A stretch of DNA of 64,000 nt from Mycetohabitans sp. B8 (GTDB lineage: Bacteria; Pseudomonadota; Gammaproteobacteria; Burkholderiales; Burkholderiaceae). The stretch spans positions 62,001 to 126,000 of the forward strand of contig NZ_JAHLKR010000008.1 of NCBI RefSeq assembly GCF_021991875.1. The letters run 5' to 3'. Below are positions 26,429 through 38,536 of this stretch, piece after piece (position 1 is the stretch's first letter; each line of letters starts with the position of its first letter). Position numbers and translations under genes: made by a program. The notes under the pieces were generated by a model. That model saw only the letters and a program-made list of their open reading frames with translations, did no database searches and was not told the DNA's origin.

Positions 26429-26662
26429 TCACCGTGATCGGAATGCCGGCGACCATTCGCACGCATAGCCGCATGCGGTGTCCGCCAGTGTGACGAGCGT
26501 GGCAGCATGCAAGGACCCGTTCGGCGTAAGCAGTTCGGCGCGCACCGCCAACTCGGCGACCAAGCGGCCTTGCTGCAACTCGCGCACGCGCACGCCGAGC
26601 AACTCGGGAAGCCGGCCTGGCTGGCGCGCCGCCAGCGATTCGATGGAAACGTCCGGGCGCAA
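26429..26662 (-). pseudogene. PaaI-type hotdog thioesterase, truncated
   Basis: Seventy-seven residues match the N-terminal half of PaaI-like acyl-CoA thioesterases, including LLGVRVRELQQGRLVAELAV and the active-site region TPNGSLHAATLVTLADTACG. Intact proteins are about 140 residues. Here the frame turns to ACEWSPAFRSR and stops, and btuF begins immediately. The second half of the hotdog fold is missing, so a deletion seems to have joined it to btuF. The start is a TTG. It is probably non-functional, although its transcript may serve btuF. Confidence 0.72.
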
Positions 26663-26785
26663 TGAACTTCATCGAAGATCTTGAAAAAAGTGCCCAATGG
26701 GTCAAGTTCTTTGATAATAGCTGGATTCGACTGAGTAATTGGATAGGCTAACGGCTATGTCAAGCCATTGACCCTGGGGGAATTC

Positions 26786-27409
26786 ATGACAGTCATCGTT
26801 GTCGCTAATCCCAAAGGCGGTGTGGGCAAGAGCACGCTGTCGACGAATCTGGCAGGCTATTTCGCGTGGCGCGGCGAGTGGGTGGCGCTGGCCGACCTGG
26901 ATAAGCAGCAATCGTCGCGATCCTGGCTGGATCTGCGGCCCGACACACTGCCCAGGATCGAGCCGTGGGACCTGAGCGGGGCGCGCGGTGCCCGGCTGCC
27001 AAAGGGATTCGAGCATGCGATCGTCGATACACCGGCCGGCTTGCATGGCACACGCTTGAACCTAGCGCTGTCTGTCGCCGACAAGGTGCTGGTGCCGCTG
27101 CAACCGTCGATGTTCGACATTCTCGCCACGCAGCACTTCCTGCAGCGGCTGGCACATGAGAAGGGCGCTCGCAACGGCGACATCCAGATCGGCGTGGTCG
27201 GCATGCGCGTGGACGCCCGCACCCGTTCGGCGGAGCAGTTGCATCGATTCGTCGGCGAGCTTGGACTGCCAGTGCTGGGCTACCTGCGCGATACGCAAAA
27301 CTATGTGCAACTGGCCGCGCATGGCCTGACGTTATGGGATGTGGCATCGAGCCGGGTCGACAAGGACCTGGAGCAATGGCAGTCGGTCGTCGCGTGGGCC
27401 GAGCAATGA
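26786..27409 (+). CDS. ParA/MinD-type ATPase, orphan
   Basis: A 207-residue P-loop ATPase. The deviant Walker A KGGVGKST sits near residues 10-17 of MTVIVVANPKGGVGKSTLST. A switch region DTPAGLHGT and a Walker B-like AIVDTPA follow. It lacks the N-terminal DNA-binding region of plasmid ParA and no ParB lies nearby, so it is a small orphan member that may position some other cargo. GGGGG precedes the ATG. It converges with panD. Function unknown. Confidence 0.85.
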   Translation: MTVIVVANPKGGVGKSTLSTNLAGYFAWRGEWVALADLDKQQSSRSWLDLRPDTLPRIEPWDLSGARGARLPKGFEHAIVDTPAGLHGTRLNLALSVADKVLVPLQPSMFDILATQHFLQRLAHEKGARNGDIQIGVVGMRVDARTRSAEQLHRFVGELGLPVLGYLRDTQNYVQLAAHGLTLWDVASSRVDKDLEQWQSVVAWAEQ

Positions 27410-27445
27410 GCCGCGGGGACGGCGCGGGGCGCCCGGGCGCATCGC

Positions 27446-27838
27446 TTAGCGCGCGTCCCAATTCTGCGTTGGTACATGGTCCCGGGTGCCCTTGATCGTA
27501 TTGCGTTCGTCGCAGAATACCAGGTTCGGCTTGAAGCCATGACGCACGTCGGCGTCGTCGACCAGCGCGAACGCAGCGATGATGATCAGGTCACCCACTT
27601 GCGCGCGGCGCGCGGCAGATCCGTTCAGCGAGATCATGCTGCTGCCCCGTTCGCCGCGGATCGCGTAGGTGGTCAAGCGCTCGCCGTTATTGATGTTCCA
27701 GATGTCGATTTGCTCATTTTCCGCGATGTTGGCGGCCTCGAGCAGATTTTCGTCGATCGCGCAGGAACCTTCATAGTGCAATTCACAGTGCGTGACGGTG
27801 GCGCGGTGAATCTTCGATTTGAGCATCGTACGTTGCAT
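27446..27838 (-). CDS. panD: Aspartate 1-decarboxylase PanD
   Basis: A 130-residue pyruvoyl enzyme precursor making beta-alanine for pantothenate. The self-cleavage site is Gly24-Ser25 in HYEGSCAID; Ser25 becomes the pyruvoyl group. Lys9, Tyr58-region and [19 protein letters not shown] are conserved. The start [10 protein letters not shown] is preceded by GGAG. It follows panC by 92 bp in the same direction. Confidence 0.95.
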   Translation of the reverse strand: MQRTMLKSKIHRATVTHCELHYEGSCAIDENLLEAANIAENEQIDIWNINNGERLTTYAIRGERGSSMISLNGSAARRAQVGDLIIIAAFALVDDADVRHGFKPNLVFCDERNTIKGTRDHVPTQNWDAR

Positions 27839-27930
27839 GGGGGTCTCCGGGCCTGCGGTGTGCACCGCGCCGTGCGTCGCGGATAGGGCACGGCGCGCGA
27901 ACAAGGGGGCCAGCGGATCGGCGCGGGCGG

Positions 27931-29669
<1,739 letters not shown>

Positions 29670-29670
29670 G

Positions 29671-29856
29671 TCAGAAATTCTGGTAGTACACGTAGGGCGT
29701 CTGCGGCACGCGTGCCTGTTGCTGACGCGTACGCTCGTCCAGATCGATCGGCGCCTTGTCCCACAGCAGTGCGCGGCCGTTGCGTTGCTGTTCGTCGAGT
29801 TCCGGATGTTGCTGCTTGAGCTGGATCAGGAATTGGGTGATGTCCGACTGATACAT
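29671..29856 (-). CDS. DUF3460 small protein
   Basis: A 61-residue protein, MYQSDITQFLIQLKQQHPEL at the start, with RALLWDKAPIDLD and the ending PQTPYVYYQNF. This is the DUF3460 family, found just before scpA in Burkholderiaceae and relatives. GGAG lies upstream. Function unknown; the fixed position suggests it is co-expressed with ScpA. Confidence 0.88.
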   Translation of the reverse strand: MYQSDITQFLIQLKQQHPELDEQQRNGRALLWDKAPIDLDERTRQQQARVPQTPYVYYQNF

Positions 29857-30089
29857 GGCAATACTCCACGAACCAAAAAATCCGATTCCGAATTTTACCG
29901 CAAGCTTCCCGACCCGGAACAAAGGGAGTGGGCCGCCGTTCCAATGGCGCAACCCGACCCGCGTCATCGCATTGCGTCATTCATACCTGAGTGTCTGGTG
30001 CGTGTGATATGTTCCAATATGGGTTTTCCGATTCGCGCCACCGCCGCTGCCACACACGCTGACCGCCATGTTCAACGACGGAGTTCGAT

Positions 30090-31892
30090 TTGCCACGTAG
30101 TTCTCCTGGGCTGCCTTGCGGCGTTGCGCGGTGTGCGCGAGCGATACGCACGCACGCGGCGCGCCGAGCGCTGCAATGCGCCGTAATAGTCGTGCCACTG
30201 ATGGCGCCTGGCGCCGCCCTGGCCAAGTACGATGTGGATATTGACGCGCCGTCCTATTCACTGCGCAAGCTGCTGCGCGCTCATTTAGATGTGTCGCGTT
30301 TCGCCAAGCGAAATGATCTCTCGGACGAGCAATTCGAATTTCTTGTGACGGCAGTGCCGCAGCAAGTGCGCGACCTACTGTCCACTGAAGGATATTTCGA
30401 GCCGGTGGTGCGCACCGACGTGCGCGCCGGCAAGCGTCGCGCGGTGACCGTGCATGTGGAGCCGGGCCCGCGCACGCACGTGTCGGCGGTCCAGTTGTCG
30501 TTCACTGGGCCGATGCTGACCGAGGCGCCCGAACAGGAAAAGGCGGTACGGGACGCATTCGGGCTGACGAGCGGCGAGCCGTTCACGCAGGCGGCGTGGG
30601 ACGAGGCCAAGAAGGCCTCGCTCAAGACGCTGCAGTCGTACCGCTACCTGGGCGCGATGATTGCACATTCGCAAGCGCGGATCGATCCCCGTACCCACGA
30701 GGCGCGATTGAGCATCACCTATGAGAGCGGGCCAACGTTTACCGTCGGGCCGCTTGATGTGGCCGGCACGCGGCGCTATCCGCAATCGATTATCACGAAT
30801 GTGAACCCGCTGGGTCCCGGCGAAATCTACAGCGCCGAGCGCATCGCCGAGCTGCAGCGGCAAGTGCAGAACACGCCGTACTATGCCAGCGTCGGCATCT
30901 CGGTCGATGACGACGTTAGCAAGCCGTGGTACACCCCCGTGCACGTCAAGGTCAGCGAATACCAGTACAACGCGGTGCGTACCGGCATCGGCTATTCGTC
31001 CGATACCGGCGGACACATCCAGGGGGCATACTCGTACCTAGACATGTTCGGCGCTGCCTGGCCCTTTAGCTTCTCGGGCCGGTTGGACCAGACGCAGCAA
31101 TACGGGCAGGTGCAGCTGTCGATGCCACCGGGTCCGCGCGCGTGGACCAACACGCTGCTCGGCTCGTACACGCGCACCGACGTGTCGGGCACCGATATCC
31201 ATAGCGCGCGGGTCGGCGCACAGCGCACGCGCACGTCGCAGAACATCGATTACAACTACCAGGTGCTGTTCTACCTGGATCGCCTGGGCCAGAACAGCGC
31301 CGGGCCCACCGTGAGCCGCGCGCTCGTGCCGGCGTGGTTGTGGACGCGGCGCAACGTTGACGATCCGGTGTTTCCGCGAGCGGGCAACCTGCTGCGCTTG
31401 GAGGCCGGTTTGGCGATCAAGGGCGTGATGACGGATCAAACGTTCGGGCGGGCCTACGCGAACGCACGGCAGTATGTGCCGATCGGCCGGCGCGACATCG
31501 TGCTGCTGCGGCTGCAAGCGGGTGGTGTCCTCACGGCTGGTGGCTCGCGCGGCGTGCCGGCATCGCTGCTGTTTCGCGCCGGTGGCGTGGAGACAATACG
31601 CGGCTATGGCTACGACAGCATTGGCAACAATGTGAGCGGCTCGGTGCTGCCGACCAAATATCTGCTCAGCGGCGGCACCGAGTACCAGCACTGGTTCAAC
31701 CACGACTGGGGCGCGGCGGCCTTTTGGGATATCGGCACGGCGACCGATAACTGGTCCGAAAAGATTGTTTACCAGGGCGTGGGCGTCGGCGCACGCTGGC
31801 GCAGCCCCGTCGGACCGATCAATGTCGATCTTGCGTATGGCCTGCGCAACCATAGCTGGCGCCCCTATTTGACGCTGGGCATCGCGTTCTGA
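30090..31892 (+). CDS. tamA: Translocation and assembly module TamA
   Basis: A 600-residue Omp85 family outer-membrane protein. A signal peptide ends near residue 46 (APGAALAKY). POTRA domains occupy about residues 60-300, and the D15 barrel includes GIGYSSDTGGHIQGAYSY, FRAGGVETIRGYGYDSIG and the terminal WRPYLTLGIAF. With TamB it helps place outer-membrane proteins and lipids. The TTG start gives the best signal peptide. tamB starts 32 bp downstream. Confidence 0.92.
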   Translation: MPRSSPGLPCGVARCARAIRTHAARRALQCAVIVVPLMAPGAALAKYDVDIDAPSYSLRKLLRAHLDVSRFAKRNDLSDEQFEFLVTAVPQQVRDLLSTEGYFEPVVRTDVRAGKRRAVTVHVEPGPRTHVSAVQLSFTGPMLTEAPEQEKAVRDAFGLTSGEPFTQAAWDEAKKASLKTLQSYRYLGAMIAHSQARIDPRTHEARLSITYESGPTFTVGPLDVAGTRRYPQSIITNVNPLGPGEIYSAERIAELQRQVQNTPYYASVGISVDDDVSKPWYTPVHVKVSEYQYNAVRTGIGYSSDTGGHIQGAYSYLDMFGAAWPFSFSGRLDQTQQYGQVQLSMPPGPRAWTNTLLGSYTRTDVSGTDIHSARVGAQRTRTSQNIDYNYQVLFYLDRLGQNSAGPTVSRALVPAWLWTRRNVDDPVFPRAGNLLRLEAGLAIKGVMTDQTFGRAYANARQYVPIGRRDIVLLRLQAGGVLTAGGSRGVPASLLFRAGGVETIRGYGYDSIGNNVSGSVLPTKYLLSGGTEYQHWFNHDWGAAAFWDIGTATDNWSEKIVYQGVGVGARWRSPVGPINVDLAYGLRNHSWRPYLTLGIAF

Positions 31893-31924
31893 TTCACCTT
31901 GCAGTACTACCCGATTCTTGACGC

Positions 31925-34900
31925 ATGAGCGACGACCACAAGCCTGCCGACCGTGAACCCTCCCGTCCCGGCGGCGAGCCGCGCGCGCGTGGCGCTGCCG
32001 GGCTGCCCGGCGATCGCGCACCAGGACGGCGTGGACGCGGCTGGCGCGCGCTGCGCTGGGCCAGCGGCGTGGGGCTCGGTCTCGTGCTGGCGGTGGTCGC
32101 ACTGCTGGTGGCCATGCATACCGAACTGGGCACGCGCGCGCTGTGGCAGATCGCAAGTCGAGCCACGGCCGGTGCGTTCTCCGGGACACTCGACGGGGGC
32201 ACGCTTGCGCACGGGCTGCGGGCGCACGATGTCAGGTGGCAGCGCGCGGGCACGAATATCCGGCTCGATCGTATCGACGGACAGTGGGGGGTGACGCACT
32301 CGCCGTGGCGATTTTCTGTGCAATCGCTACGGCTCGGCACGGTCGATGCTCGGCTCGCGCCGACCGGCAAACCCGCCACGCGTGCGACGTTGCCGCAGCG
32401 GTTGACCGTGCCGCTGCCGCTGCAGATCCATGCGCTGGACGTGGCGGCGATCCGCATCCACGCACCGGAATCGATGATTGAGCTCTCGGCGTTGCACGCG
32501 CACGGCGGTAGCGACGGGCGGCGTCATCATCTTGTGCTCGATAGGCTGCAGACACCGTATGGCGCGCTCCATGCGGACGTGGCGCTGGACGGCGTACGGC
32601 CGTTCGCCGTGCGTGGCGATGCAGGGCTGGTAGGCCAGTTCGGCGGGCGTGAGATGCAGCTTGGCATGCAAGTGTCCGGTTCGCTGCAGGCGCTCGTCGC
32701 CGACTTGCAGGCCAGTGGCATGCCATTGAATGGGGTCGCGCACGTGGAGGCTACCCCATTTGCAGACGTGCCGCTGAAGGTCGTCACGCTCGATGCCGAC
32801 CATCTCGATCCACGGGCATTCAATCCGGGCGCGCCGCATGCGGACCTATCAGTACGCGTGCGCCTGCAACCGGTCGAGCCTGCGCCGACCGCGCAGGCGC
32901 GCGTCGCTGCTGCGCCCGACATGCCGCTAGTCGTTGCCGGTGACGTATCTGTCGTCAATGCGGTGCCCGGATTGTCCGCACAGCAACGCCTGCCGCTGAT
33001 CGACGCGCGTGCCAACGTGCGTCTGGACGCGAGCCGGCAAGCCCTTTGCGCGCTGAAGGTCCGTCTGCTCGGTGGCGCGACGGTGAGCGGAACGGGCGCG
33101 CTGGAGCATGGCCGCGGTCGTGTTGACCTGCGCACGTCGGGCCTGGACCTGAGCGTGTTGAGCGCCACGTTGCGCGCGACCCGGTTTACCGGACCCATCG
33201 GCGTCGAGCTCGATGCCGGTCGCCAACAGGTGCAGGTTGACCTGGCGGACGCCGGCGCCAAGCTGCGTGTGCAGGGGGCCGTCGCGATCGATCCCACGCA
33301 GGTCGCGCTCGAGCGCGTGAGGCTGACAGCGGGCGACGGGCACGCAGAGCTTGCCGGTGTGTTGCGTCGCGATGGGCACGCGAGCTACGAATTGAAGGCC
33401 ACGCTGGCGGCGCTCGATCCGTTCGCGCTGTTGGCGCGTGACAGCCTGCAGACAGGCCGCATGGGCCGGCCGGTTCAGCACAACGGCAGCCGTATGGCAC
33501 CCCAGACTGCCGGCAGCGGTTCGGGCAAGGCCGCCGGCAAGGGCGCTGCCCAGCGGTTTGATACGCGCGTGAGCGGCACGCTCAACGCAAAAGGCGCATT
33601 GACGCCCGCGCTGACCGTGCGGGCCGACTTTGCGTTGCGCGACAGCGTCTACCACGGCTTGCCGCTGAGCGGCGGCGGTACGCTAGTGCTGGCCGGCACG
33701 CGGATCATGCCCAGTGACGTGCGCGTGAGCGTGGCCGGCAACGACATCCAATTACGCGGCAGCTTGGGCGCGGCCGGCGACCGGTTGCTGTTCCATGTCG
33801 ATGCGCCCGCGCTGGAGCGGCTTGGCTTTGGCATGGCGGGCGCGGCACGTGCTAATGGCGACGTGACCGGCTCGCTCGCGCATCCGAATGTGGTCGCCAG
33901 TTATCAGGCAGACGGCGTGGTCATGGGCGGCAACCGGATCGGCCATGCCGCGGGCCGTGTCGAGTTGCGCGACGGGGCGCAGGGCGCGATGATCGCCACC
34001 CTGGACGCGCGAGCGGTAACCACGCCGCAGGTGCGGTTCAATGCGCTGTCGCTACGGCTGGACGGGGTGCGCGCGCACCACACGTTGATTGCTAGCGGGA
34101 GCGGCAGCGTCGGTGGACAGCCGGTCAATTTCAACGTGGCGGCGAGCGGCAAGCTAACCGACGCGCGCAGGGGCATCGGCTGGGATGGCACGATCAGCCA
34201 ACTGGAAAACCGCGGCCTGCCCGAGGTCAAGCTGGCCGCGCCGGTGACCGTGAGCGCCAGCGCCGGGCATTGGGTGATCGGCGCCACGCGTTTGAGCGTG
34301 GAGCGCGCGCTGCTGGACTTGAAGTCGTTTCAGTATGCGGGCGGGCGCTTGCAATCGAGCGGCTCGCTGACGCATGTCGACGTGGCGCGACTGTTGCAGC
34401 TTCACGAGCAACTCACGCACCAGCAGGCGTCGTTTAGGACCGATCTGGTGTTCGATGCGCAGTGGGACGTGTCGTTCGGGCAGCGTGCCGCGGGCTATGC
34501 GCAGATCAAGCGGCGCTCGGGGGACGTCACGATCGATGCGGGACGCGGCATTGCGTCGCTGGGCATCAGCGACGCAATGGCGCGCATCGACTTCGCAGCG
34601 GGCCGCCGCCTGAATGCAACGGTCCATGCGGTGGCCGAGCGCCTTGGCACGCTGGACGCGACGCTGCGCATGCCGGTTGCCGTGCGGGACGGCGTGCCAG
34701 TGGTGGCCGGCGACGCACCGTTAGACGGCACGGTTGTGTTCGAGCTGCCGTCGCTGCGTACCACCGGCGGGCTGCTCGGACCCAGCTACCGGCTCGATGG
34801 GCAGATGTTACTGAAGCTGGCGATTGCGGGCCAGGTATCGCACCCGAAGGTCTCCGGCATGCTGACCGGCGACGGCTTGTCGGCGACCGTCGTCGACCAA

Positions 34901-36031
34901 GGCATCACGCTCAAGGACGGGATCGTGCGCGTGGTGCTGACCGAGAACCAGGTCGAATTCCAACAGGTTCAGTTTCATGGCGCTCAAGGCACGCTGCGCG
35001 CGACCGGCAACGTGATGCTCGACCAACAGAACCCTGATTTGAGCGCGCATATCGTGGCCGACAAGCTTGAGCTGTTCGCGTCGCCGTATCGCCAGCTGTC
35101 GTTGTCCGGTGACGCGACGGTGGCCAATGCCGGCGCACAGGGCGGGATGACGATCAATGGCCGGTTTTTCGTCAACAAGGCACTGTTCGATTTGCCGGAG
35201 CAATCGGCGCCAAGCTTGTCCGACGACGTCGTGATCGTGCGATCGGACGGCACGGTCGAAGGCGAGCACGCTGCGGCGCGCGCCGATGCCGACAAGCCGG
35301 CGGGCCCGTTCGCGCCGCGCGCCAACATCGACGTGGACCTGGGTCAGCATTTTCGCTTTCGCGGCGCCGGCGCCGATTTGGGGCTGCGTGGTGTGATCAA
35401 CGTCGTCAGCGCGCCGAATCAGCCGTTGCGCGCCGTGGGCGATGTGCGGGTCGTGGAAGGATCCACCTATACCGCCTTTGGCCGCAAGCTGGGTATCGAG
35501 AACGGCTATTTCACGTTCAATGGGCCGGTCAACAACCCGGGCATCAACATCCTCGCGATGCGGCGTAATCAGGAGGTTGAAGCCGGCGTACAGGTGACCG
35601 GCACTGTGCAGTCATCCAAGGTCAAGCTGGTGTCGGAACCCAACGTGAATGACAACGAGAAGCTGTCATGGCTGCTGCTCGGGCATGGCACCGATACCGG
35701 CGCGAACCTGGGGCAGCAGAACACGATGAATGCGGCGATCGCGCTGCTGGGCAGCGCGACCGGCAAGCGGATCGCGCAGACCTTTGGGCTGGACGAAGTC
35801 TCGGTCGGCCAAAGTGAGGTCGGCCTAACGGACCCGCAAGTGGTGATGCTCTCGAAGGCCATCACCGAGCGGCTCGTCCTCGGCTATGAGCAAGGCATTG
35901 AGACGGCGAACAACGCGTTCAAGGTAACGGTGAACCTGTCCCGGTTTTGGGCCATCATGTCCTACGCCGGCACCTATAACGGCGTGGACCTGCAGTTCAC
36001 CCGCCGCTTTGACGGCTTTTGGAAAAAGTAG
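31925..36031 (+). CDS. tamB: Translocation and assembly module TamB (AsmA-like)
   Basis: A 1368-residue protein anchored by one membrane helix near residues 42-62 (GVGLGLVLAVVALLVAMHT). A very long periplasmic beta-taco of DUF490 repeats follows and ends with a TamB domain carrying SFNP-like blocks (for example NGYFTFNGPVNNPGINILA). It forms the inner-membrane partner of TamA. Length is normal for the family. It converges with metG 17 bp away. Confidence 0.93.
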   Translation: MSDDHKPADREPSRPGGEPRARGAAGLPGDRAPGRRGRGWRALRWASGVGLGLVLAVVALLVAMHTELGTRALWQIASRATAGAFSGTLDGGTLAHGLRAHDVRWQRAGTNIRLDRIDGQWGVTHSPWRFSVQSLRLGTVDARLAPTGKPATRATLPQRLTVPLPLQIHALDVAAIRIHAPESMIELSALHAHGGSDGRRHHLVLDRLQTPYGALHADVALDGVRPFAVRGDAGLVGQFGGREMQLGMQVSGSLQALVADLQASGMPLNGVAHVEATPFADVPLKVVTLDADHLDPRAFNPGAPHADLSVRVRLQPVEPAPTAQARVAAAPDMPLVVAGDVSVVNAVPGLSAQQRLPLIDARANVRLDASRQALCALKVRLLGGATVSGTGALEHGRGRVDLRTSGLDLSVLSATLRATRFTGPIGVELDAGRQQVQVDLADAGAKLRVQGAVAIDPTQVALERVRLTAGDGHAELAGVLRRDGHASYELKATLAALDPFALLARDSLQTGRMGRPVQHNGSRMAPQTAGSGSGKAAGKGAAQRFDTRVSGTLNAKGALTPALTVRADFALRDSVYHGLPLSGGGTLVLAGTRIMPSDVRVSVAGNDIQLRGSLGAAGDRLLFHVDAPALERLGFGMAGAARANGDVTGSLAHPNVVASYQADGVVMGGNRIGHAAGRVELRDGAQGAMIATLDARAVTTPQVRFNALSLRLDGVRAHHTLIASGSGSVGGQPVNFNVAASGKLTDARRGIGWDGTISQLENRGLPEVKLAAPVTVSASAGHWVIGATRLSVERALLDLKSFQYAGGRLQSSGSLTHVDVARLLQLHEQLTHQQASFRTDLVFDAQWDVSFGQRAAGYAQIKRRSGDVTIDAGRGIASLGISDAMARIDFAAGRRLNATVHAVAERLGTLDATLRMPVAVRDGVPVVAGDAPLDGTVVFELPSLRTTGGLLGPSYRLDGQMLLKLAIAGQVSHPKVSGMLTGDGLSATVVDQGITLKDGIVRVVLTENQVEFQQVQFHGAQGTLRATGNVMLDQQNPDLSAHIVADKLELFASPYRQLSLSGDATVANAGAQGGMTINGRFFVNKALFDLPEQSAPSLSDDVVIVRSDGTVEGEHAAARADADKPAGPFAPRANIDVDLGQHFRFRGAGADLGLRGVINVVSAPNQPLRAVGDVRVVEGSTYTAFGRKLGIENGYFTFNGPVNNPGINILAMRRNQEVEAGVQVTGTVQSSKVKLVSEPNVNDNEKLSWLLLGHGTDTGANLGQQNTMNAAIALLGSATGKRIAQTFGLDEVSVGQSEVGLTDPQVVMLSKAITERLVLGYEQGIETANNAFKVTVNLSRFWAIMSYAGTYNGVDLQFTRRFDGFWKK

Positions 36032-36048
36032 CGGCGCGCGCCAGTGCG

Positions 36049-38157
36049 CTATTTGACCCGCATGCCGGGCTTTGCACCGCTGTGCGGCTCGAGCACGTAG
36101 AGGCCGGGCTCCTTTTTCTCATCCGCTGCCGACGCGGCCAATACCATGCCTTCGGACACGCCAAACTTCATCTTGCGCGGCGCGAGGTTCGCGACCATTA
36201 CGGTCAGCTTGCCGATCAATTCCTCGGGGCGGTAGGCCGCCTTGATGCCGGAGAACACATTGCGCGTGCTCGCCTCGCCCACGTCCAGCGTCAGTTGCAA
36301 CAGTTTATCGGACCCTTCCACCGCTTGGCAGTCGACGATGCGCGCAATGCGCAGGTCGATCTTGGCAAAATCGTCGATTGTGATGAAGCCTTCGCCGTTT
36401 GCCGCTGTGTTGCGGGCGCCCGACGACTTGGCCGCGTCCGCTGCGGTGGCGGCCGTAGCCGCGTGCGGCTGCAATGACTGGCGGTTGGCGGCAAGCAGCG
36501 CGTCGATCTGCTTGGGGTCCACGCGCTGCATCAGGTGCTGGTACGGCCGGATCGGCCGCGCCGACGACAGCGGCACCGAGACGTCGGCCCATTTGAGCGG
36601 CTCGATCGACAGGAATGTCTCAACCGATTCGGCGAGCTTCGGCAATACGGGCTTGAGCGCCAGCGTGAGCAACCGGAATGCCTCGAGGCTGACGCTGCAC
36701 GTCTCGTGCAACGCCACCGCATTGGCGGGAACCTTGGCCTGTTCCCAAGGCTTGGCGGCATCCACGTACGCGTTGACGGCGTCCGCCCACTCCATGGTCT
36801 GGCGCAGTGCGCGGCTGTATTCGCGGCTTTCGTAGTGCGCCGCGATCGTCGGGATCGCGTCGCGCAGCCGGGCCAGCAGCGGATGGTTCATCGCGCTATC
36901 TTGCACGCGTGCATCGAACCGCTTGACCAGGAAACCGGCGGCGCGGCTCGCGATGTTCACGTATTTGCCGATCAGGTCGCTGTTGACGCGCGCCTGGAAG
37001 TCATCGAGGTTCAGGTCGATGTCCTCCATCGTGCTGTTGAGCTTCGCGGCGAGGTAGTACCGCAGCCATTGCGGATCCAAACCGGTCGTGATGTAGCTGT
37101 TCGCGTTGATGAAGGTGCCGCGCGACTTGGACATCTTCGTGCCGTCCACGGTCAGGAAGCCATGCGCGAACACGTTGGTCGGCGTGCGGTGGCCGGAGAA
37201 TTGCAGCATTGCAGGCCAGAACAGCGTGTGGAAATACAGAATGTCCTTGCCGATAAAGTGGTATTGCTCGGCGGTCGAGTCCGGACGGACCCATTCGTTG
37301 AAATCTAAGCCACGTCGCTCGCACAGGTTCTTGAAGCTTGCATAGTAGCCGACCGGTGCATCGAGCCACACGTAGAAGTACTTGCCGGGCGCGCCCGGGA
37401 TCTCGAAGCCGAAGTACGGCGCATCGCGCGAGATGTCCCAGTCGGCGAGCTTCGCGTCGCCGTCCTCGCCGAGCCACTCGCGCATCTTGTTGGTGGCTTC
37501 CTGCTGCGCGAGCTGGCTGACCCAGCCGCGCAGGAAGGTCTCGCAGCGCGGATCGGACAGCTTGAAGAAATAGTGCGTCGACGTTTTTTTCACCGGCGTC
37601 GCGCCGGACAACACCGAATACGGCTTGACCAGTTCGGTTGGCTGGTACGTCGCCCCACATACCTCGCAACTGTCGCCATACTGATCCTTCGCGCCGCATT
37701 TCGGGCATTCGCCCTTGATGAAGCGGTCTGGCAGGAACATCTCCTTGACCGGGTCATACGCTTGTTCGATATCGCGCGCCGCGATCAATCCGGCATCGCG
37801 GAGCGCGGCGAAAATGGTCTCGGACAACACCCGGTTCTCGTCCGAGTCCGTCGAATAATAATGGTCGAACGAGATGCCGAAATGGTCGAAATCGCGCTTA
37901 TGCTCCTGCCAGACGCGCTCGATCAACTGCCGCGGCGTGATGCCCTCGGACTGTGCGCGCAGCATGATCGGCGTGCCATGCGTATCGTCCGCGCCGACGT
38001 AGTACACCTCGTGACCGTGCATTCGCATCGCGCGCACCCAGATGTCGGTCTGGATATATTCAACGAGATGGCCGATGTGGATCGGGCCGTTCGCGTACGG
38101 CAGCGCGGATGTGACGAGCATGCGGCGCGGCGCGCCGGCGGAGACGGGAGCTGACAT
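36049..38157 (-). CDS. metG: Methionyl-tRNA synthetase
   Basis: A 702-residue class I synthetase. HIGH is at residues 27-30 and KMSKS at 341-345. A zinc knuckle region carries [18 protein letters not shown]. The C-terminal EMAP/Trbp-type tRNA-binding domain begins [16 protein letters not shown], so it is the long dimeric form. The start [20 protein letters not shown] is normal for Burkholderia relatives. Upstream is a 361-bp gap. Confidence 0.95.
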   Translation of the reverse strand: MSAPVSAGAPRRMLVTSALPYANGPIHIGHLVEYIQTDIWVRAMRMHGHEVYYVGADDTHGTPIMLRAQSEGITPRQLIERVWQEHKRDFDHFGISFDHYYSTDSDENRVLSETIFAALRDAGLIAARDIEQAYDPVKEMFLPDRFIKGECPKCGAKDQYGDSCEVCGATYQPTELVKPYSVLSGATPVKKTSTHYFFKLSDPRCETFLRGWVSQLAQQEATNKMREWLGEDGDAKLADWDISRDAPYFGFEIPGAPGKYFYVWLDAPVGYYASFKNLCERRGLDFNEWVRPDSTAEQYHFIGKDILYFHTLFWPAMLQFSGHRTPTNVFAHGFLTVDGTKMSKSRGTFINANSYITTGLDPQWLRYYLAAKLNSTMEDIDLNLDDFQARVNSDLIGKYVNIASRAAGFLVKRFDARVQDSAMNHPLLARLRDAIPTIAAHYESREYSRALRQTMEWADAVNAYVDAAKPWEQAKVPANAVALHETCSVSLEAFRLLTLALKPVLPKLAESVETFLSIEPLKWADVSVPLSSARPIRPYQHLMQRVDPKQIDALLAANRQSLQPHAATAATAADAAKSSGARNTAANGEGFITIDDFAKIDLRIARIVDCQAVEGSDKLLQLTLDVGEASTRNVFSGIKAAYRPEELIGKLTVMVANLAPRKMKFGVSEGMVLAASAADEKKEPGLYVLEPHSGAKPGMRVK

Positions 38158-38321
38158 GGCGGATAGAGCGTTTGATTCGACGAAAACGGGATGGAGCGCC
38201 GATTTTAGCAGGCGCGACGGTGATGACACGGCCGCCAGAGCAAACGCGCGACGCACGCGTGGGCCCACATCGTCCGCGCTGCGCCGTAGACCGACGGGCG
38301 CAGACGGTCATCGTGCAACGC

Positions 38322-38347
38322 AAAAAAACCGGGGCTTCAAGCCCCGG
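38322..38347 (-). terminator. Rho-independent terminator (minus strand)
   Basis: An 8-bp GC stem CCGGGGCT / AGCCCCGG (38329-38347) with a 3-nt loop is followed on the minus strand by seven T (38328-38322). It lies 170 bp past the OmpA lipoprotein stop and would end that transcript before metG. Confidence 0.8.
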
Positions 38348-38368
38348 AGCAACAACGACAAGAGGAGA

Positions 38369-38536
38369 ATGGTGACGCAACGGTATCGCCGTCACGTACC
38401 ATATGAACAGACATCGAATCGGCTGCGAAGTTCGAAAAAATTTCGAGATTGGACAACGGCCCGTTTGTCGCCGCGTGTCGTGGCGGCAGTCATCGCGGCG
38501 GCAGAGAATGAGCGTGCATCATCCGCGCGGTTGTGA
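38369..38536 (+). CDS. Possible small basic protein (55 residues)
   Basis: ATG 38369 follows a near-ideal ribosome site AGAGGAGA with a short spacer. The frame encodes 55 residues beginning MVTQRYRRHVPYEQTSNRL, rich in Arg and Ser, with a hydrophobic VVAAVIAAA near the end. It overlaps the 3' end of the OmpA gene on the other strand. I know no family. Evidence is only the ribosome site and open frame, so it may be spurious. Confidence 0.3.
   Translation: MVTQRYRRHVPYEQTSNRLRSSKKFRDWTTARLSPRVVAAVIAAAENERASSARL

Noticed and set aside
26662-26751. Forward 29-residue frame MNFIEDLEKSAQWVKFFDNS...
   Set aside because: It is short, lacks a good ribosome site, overlaps the thioesterase relic start and probably falls in the parA promoter region.
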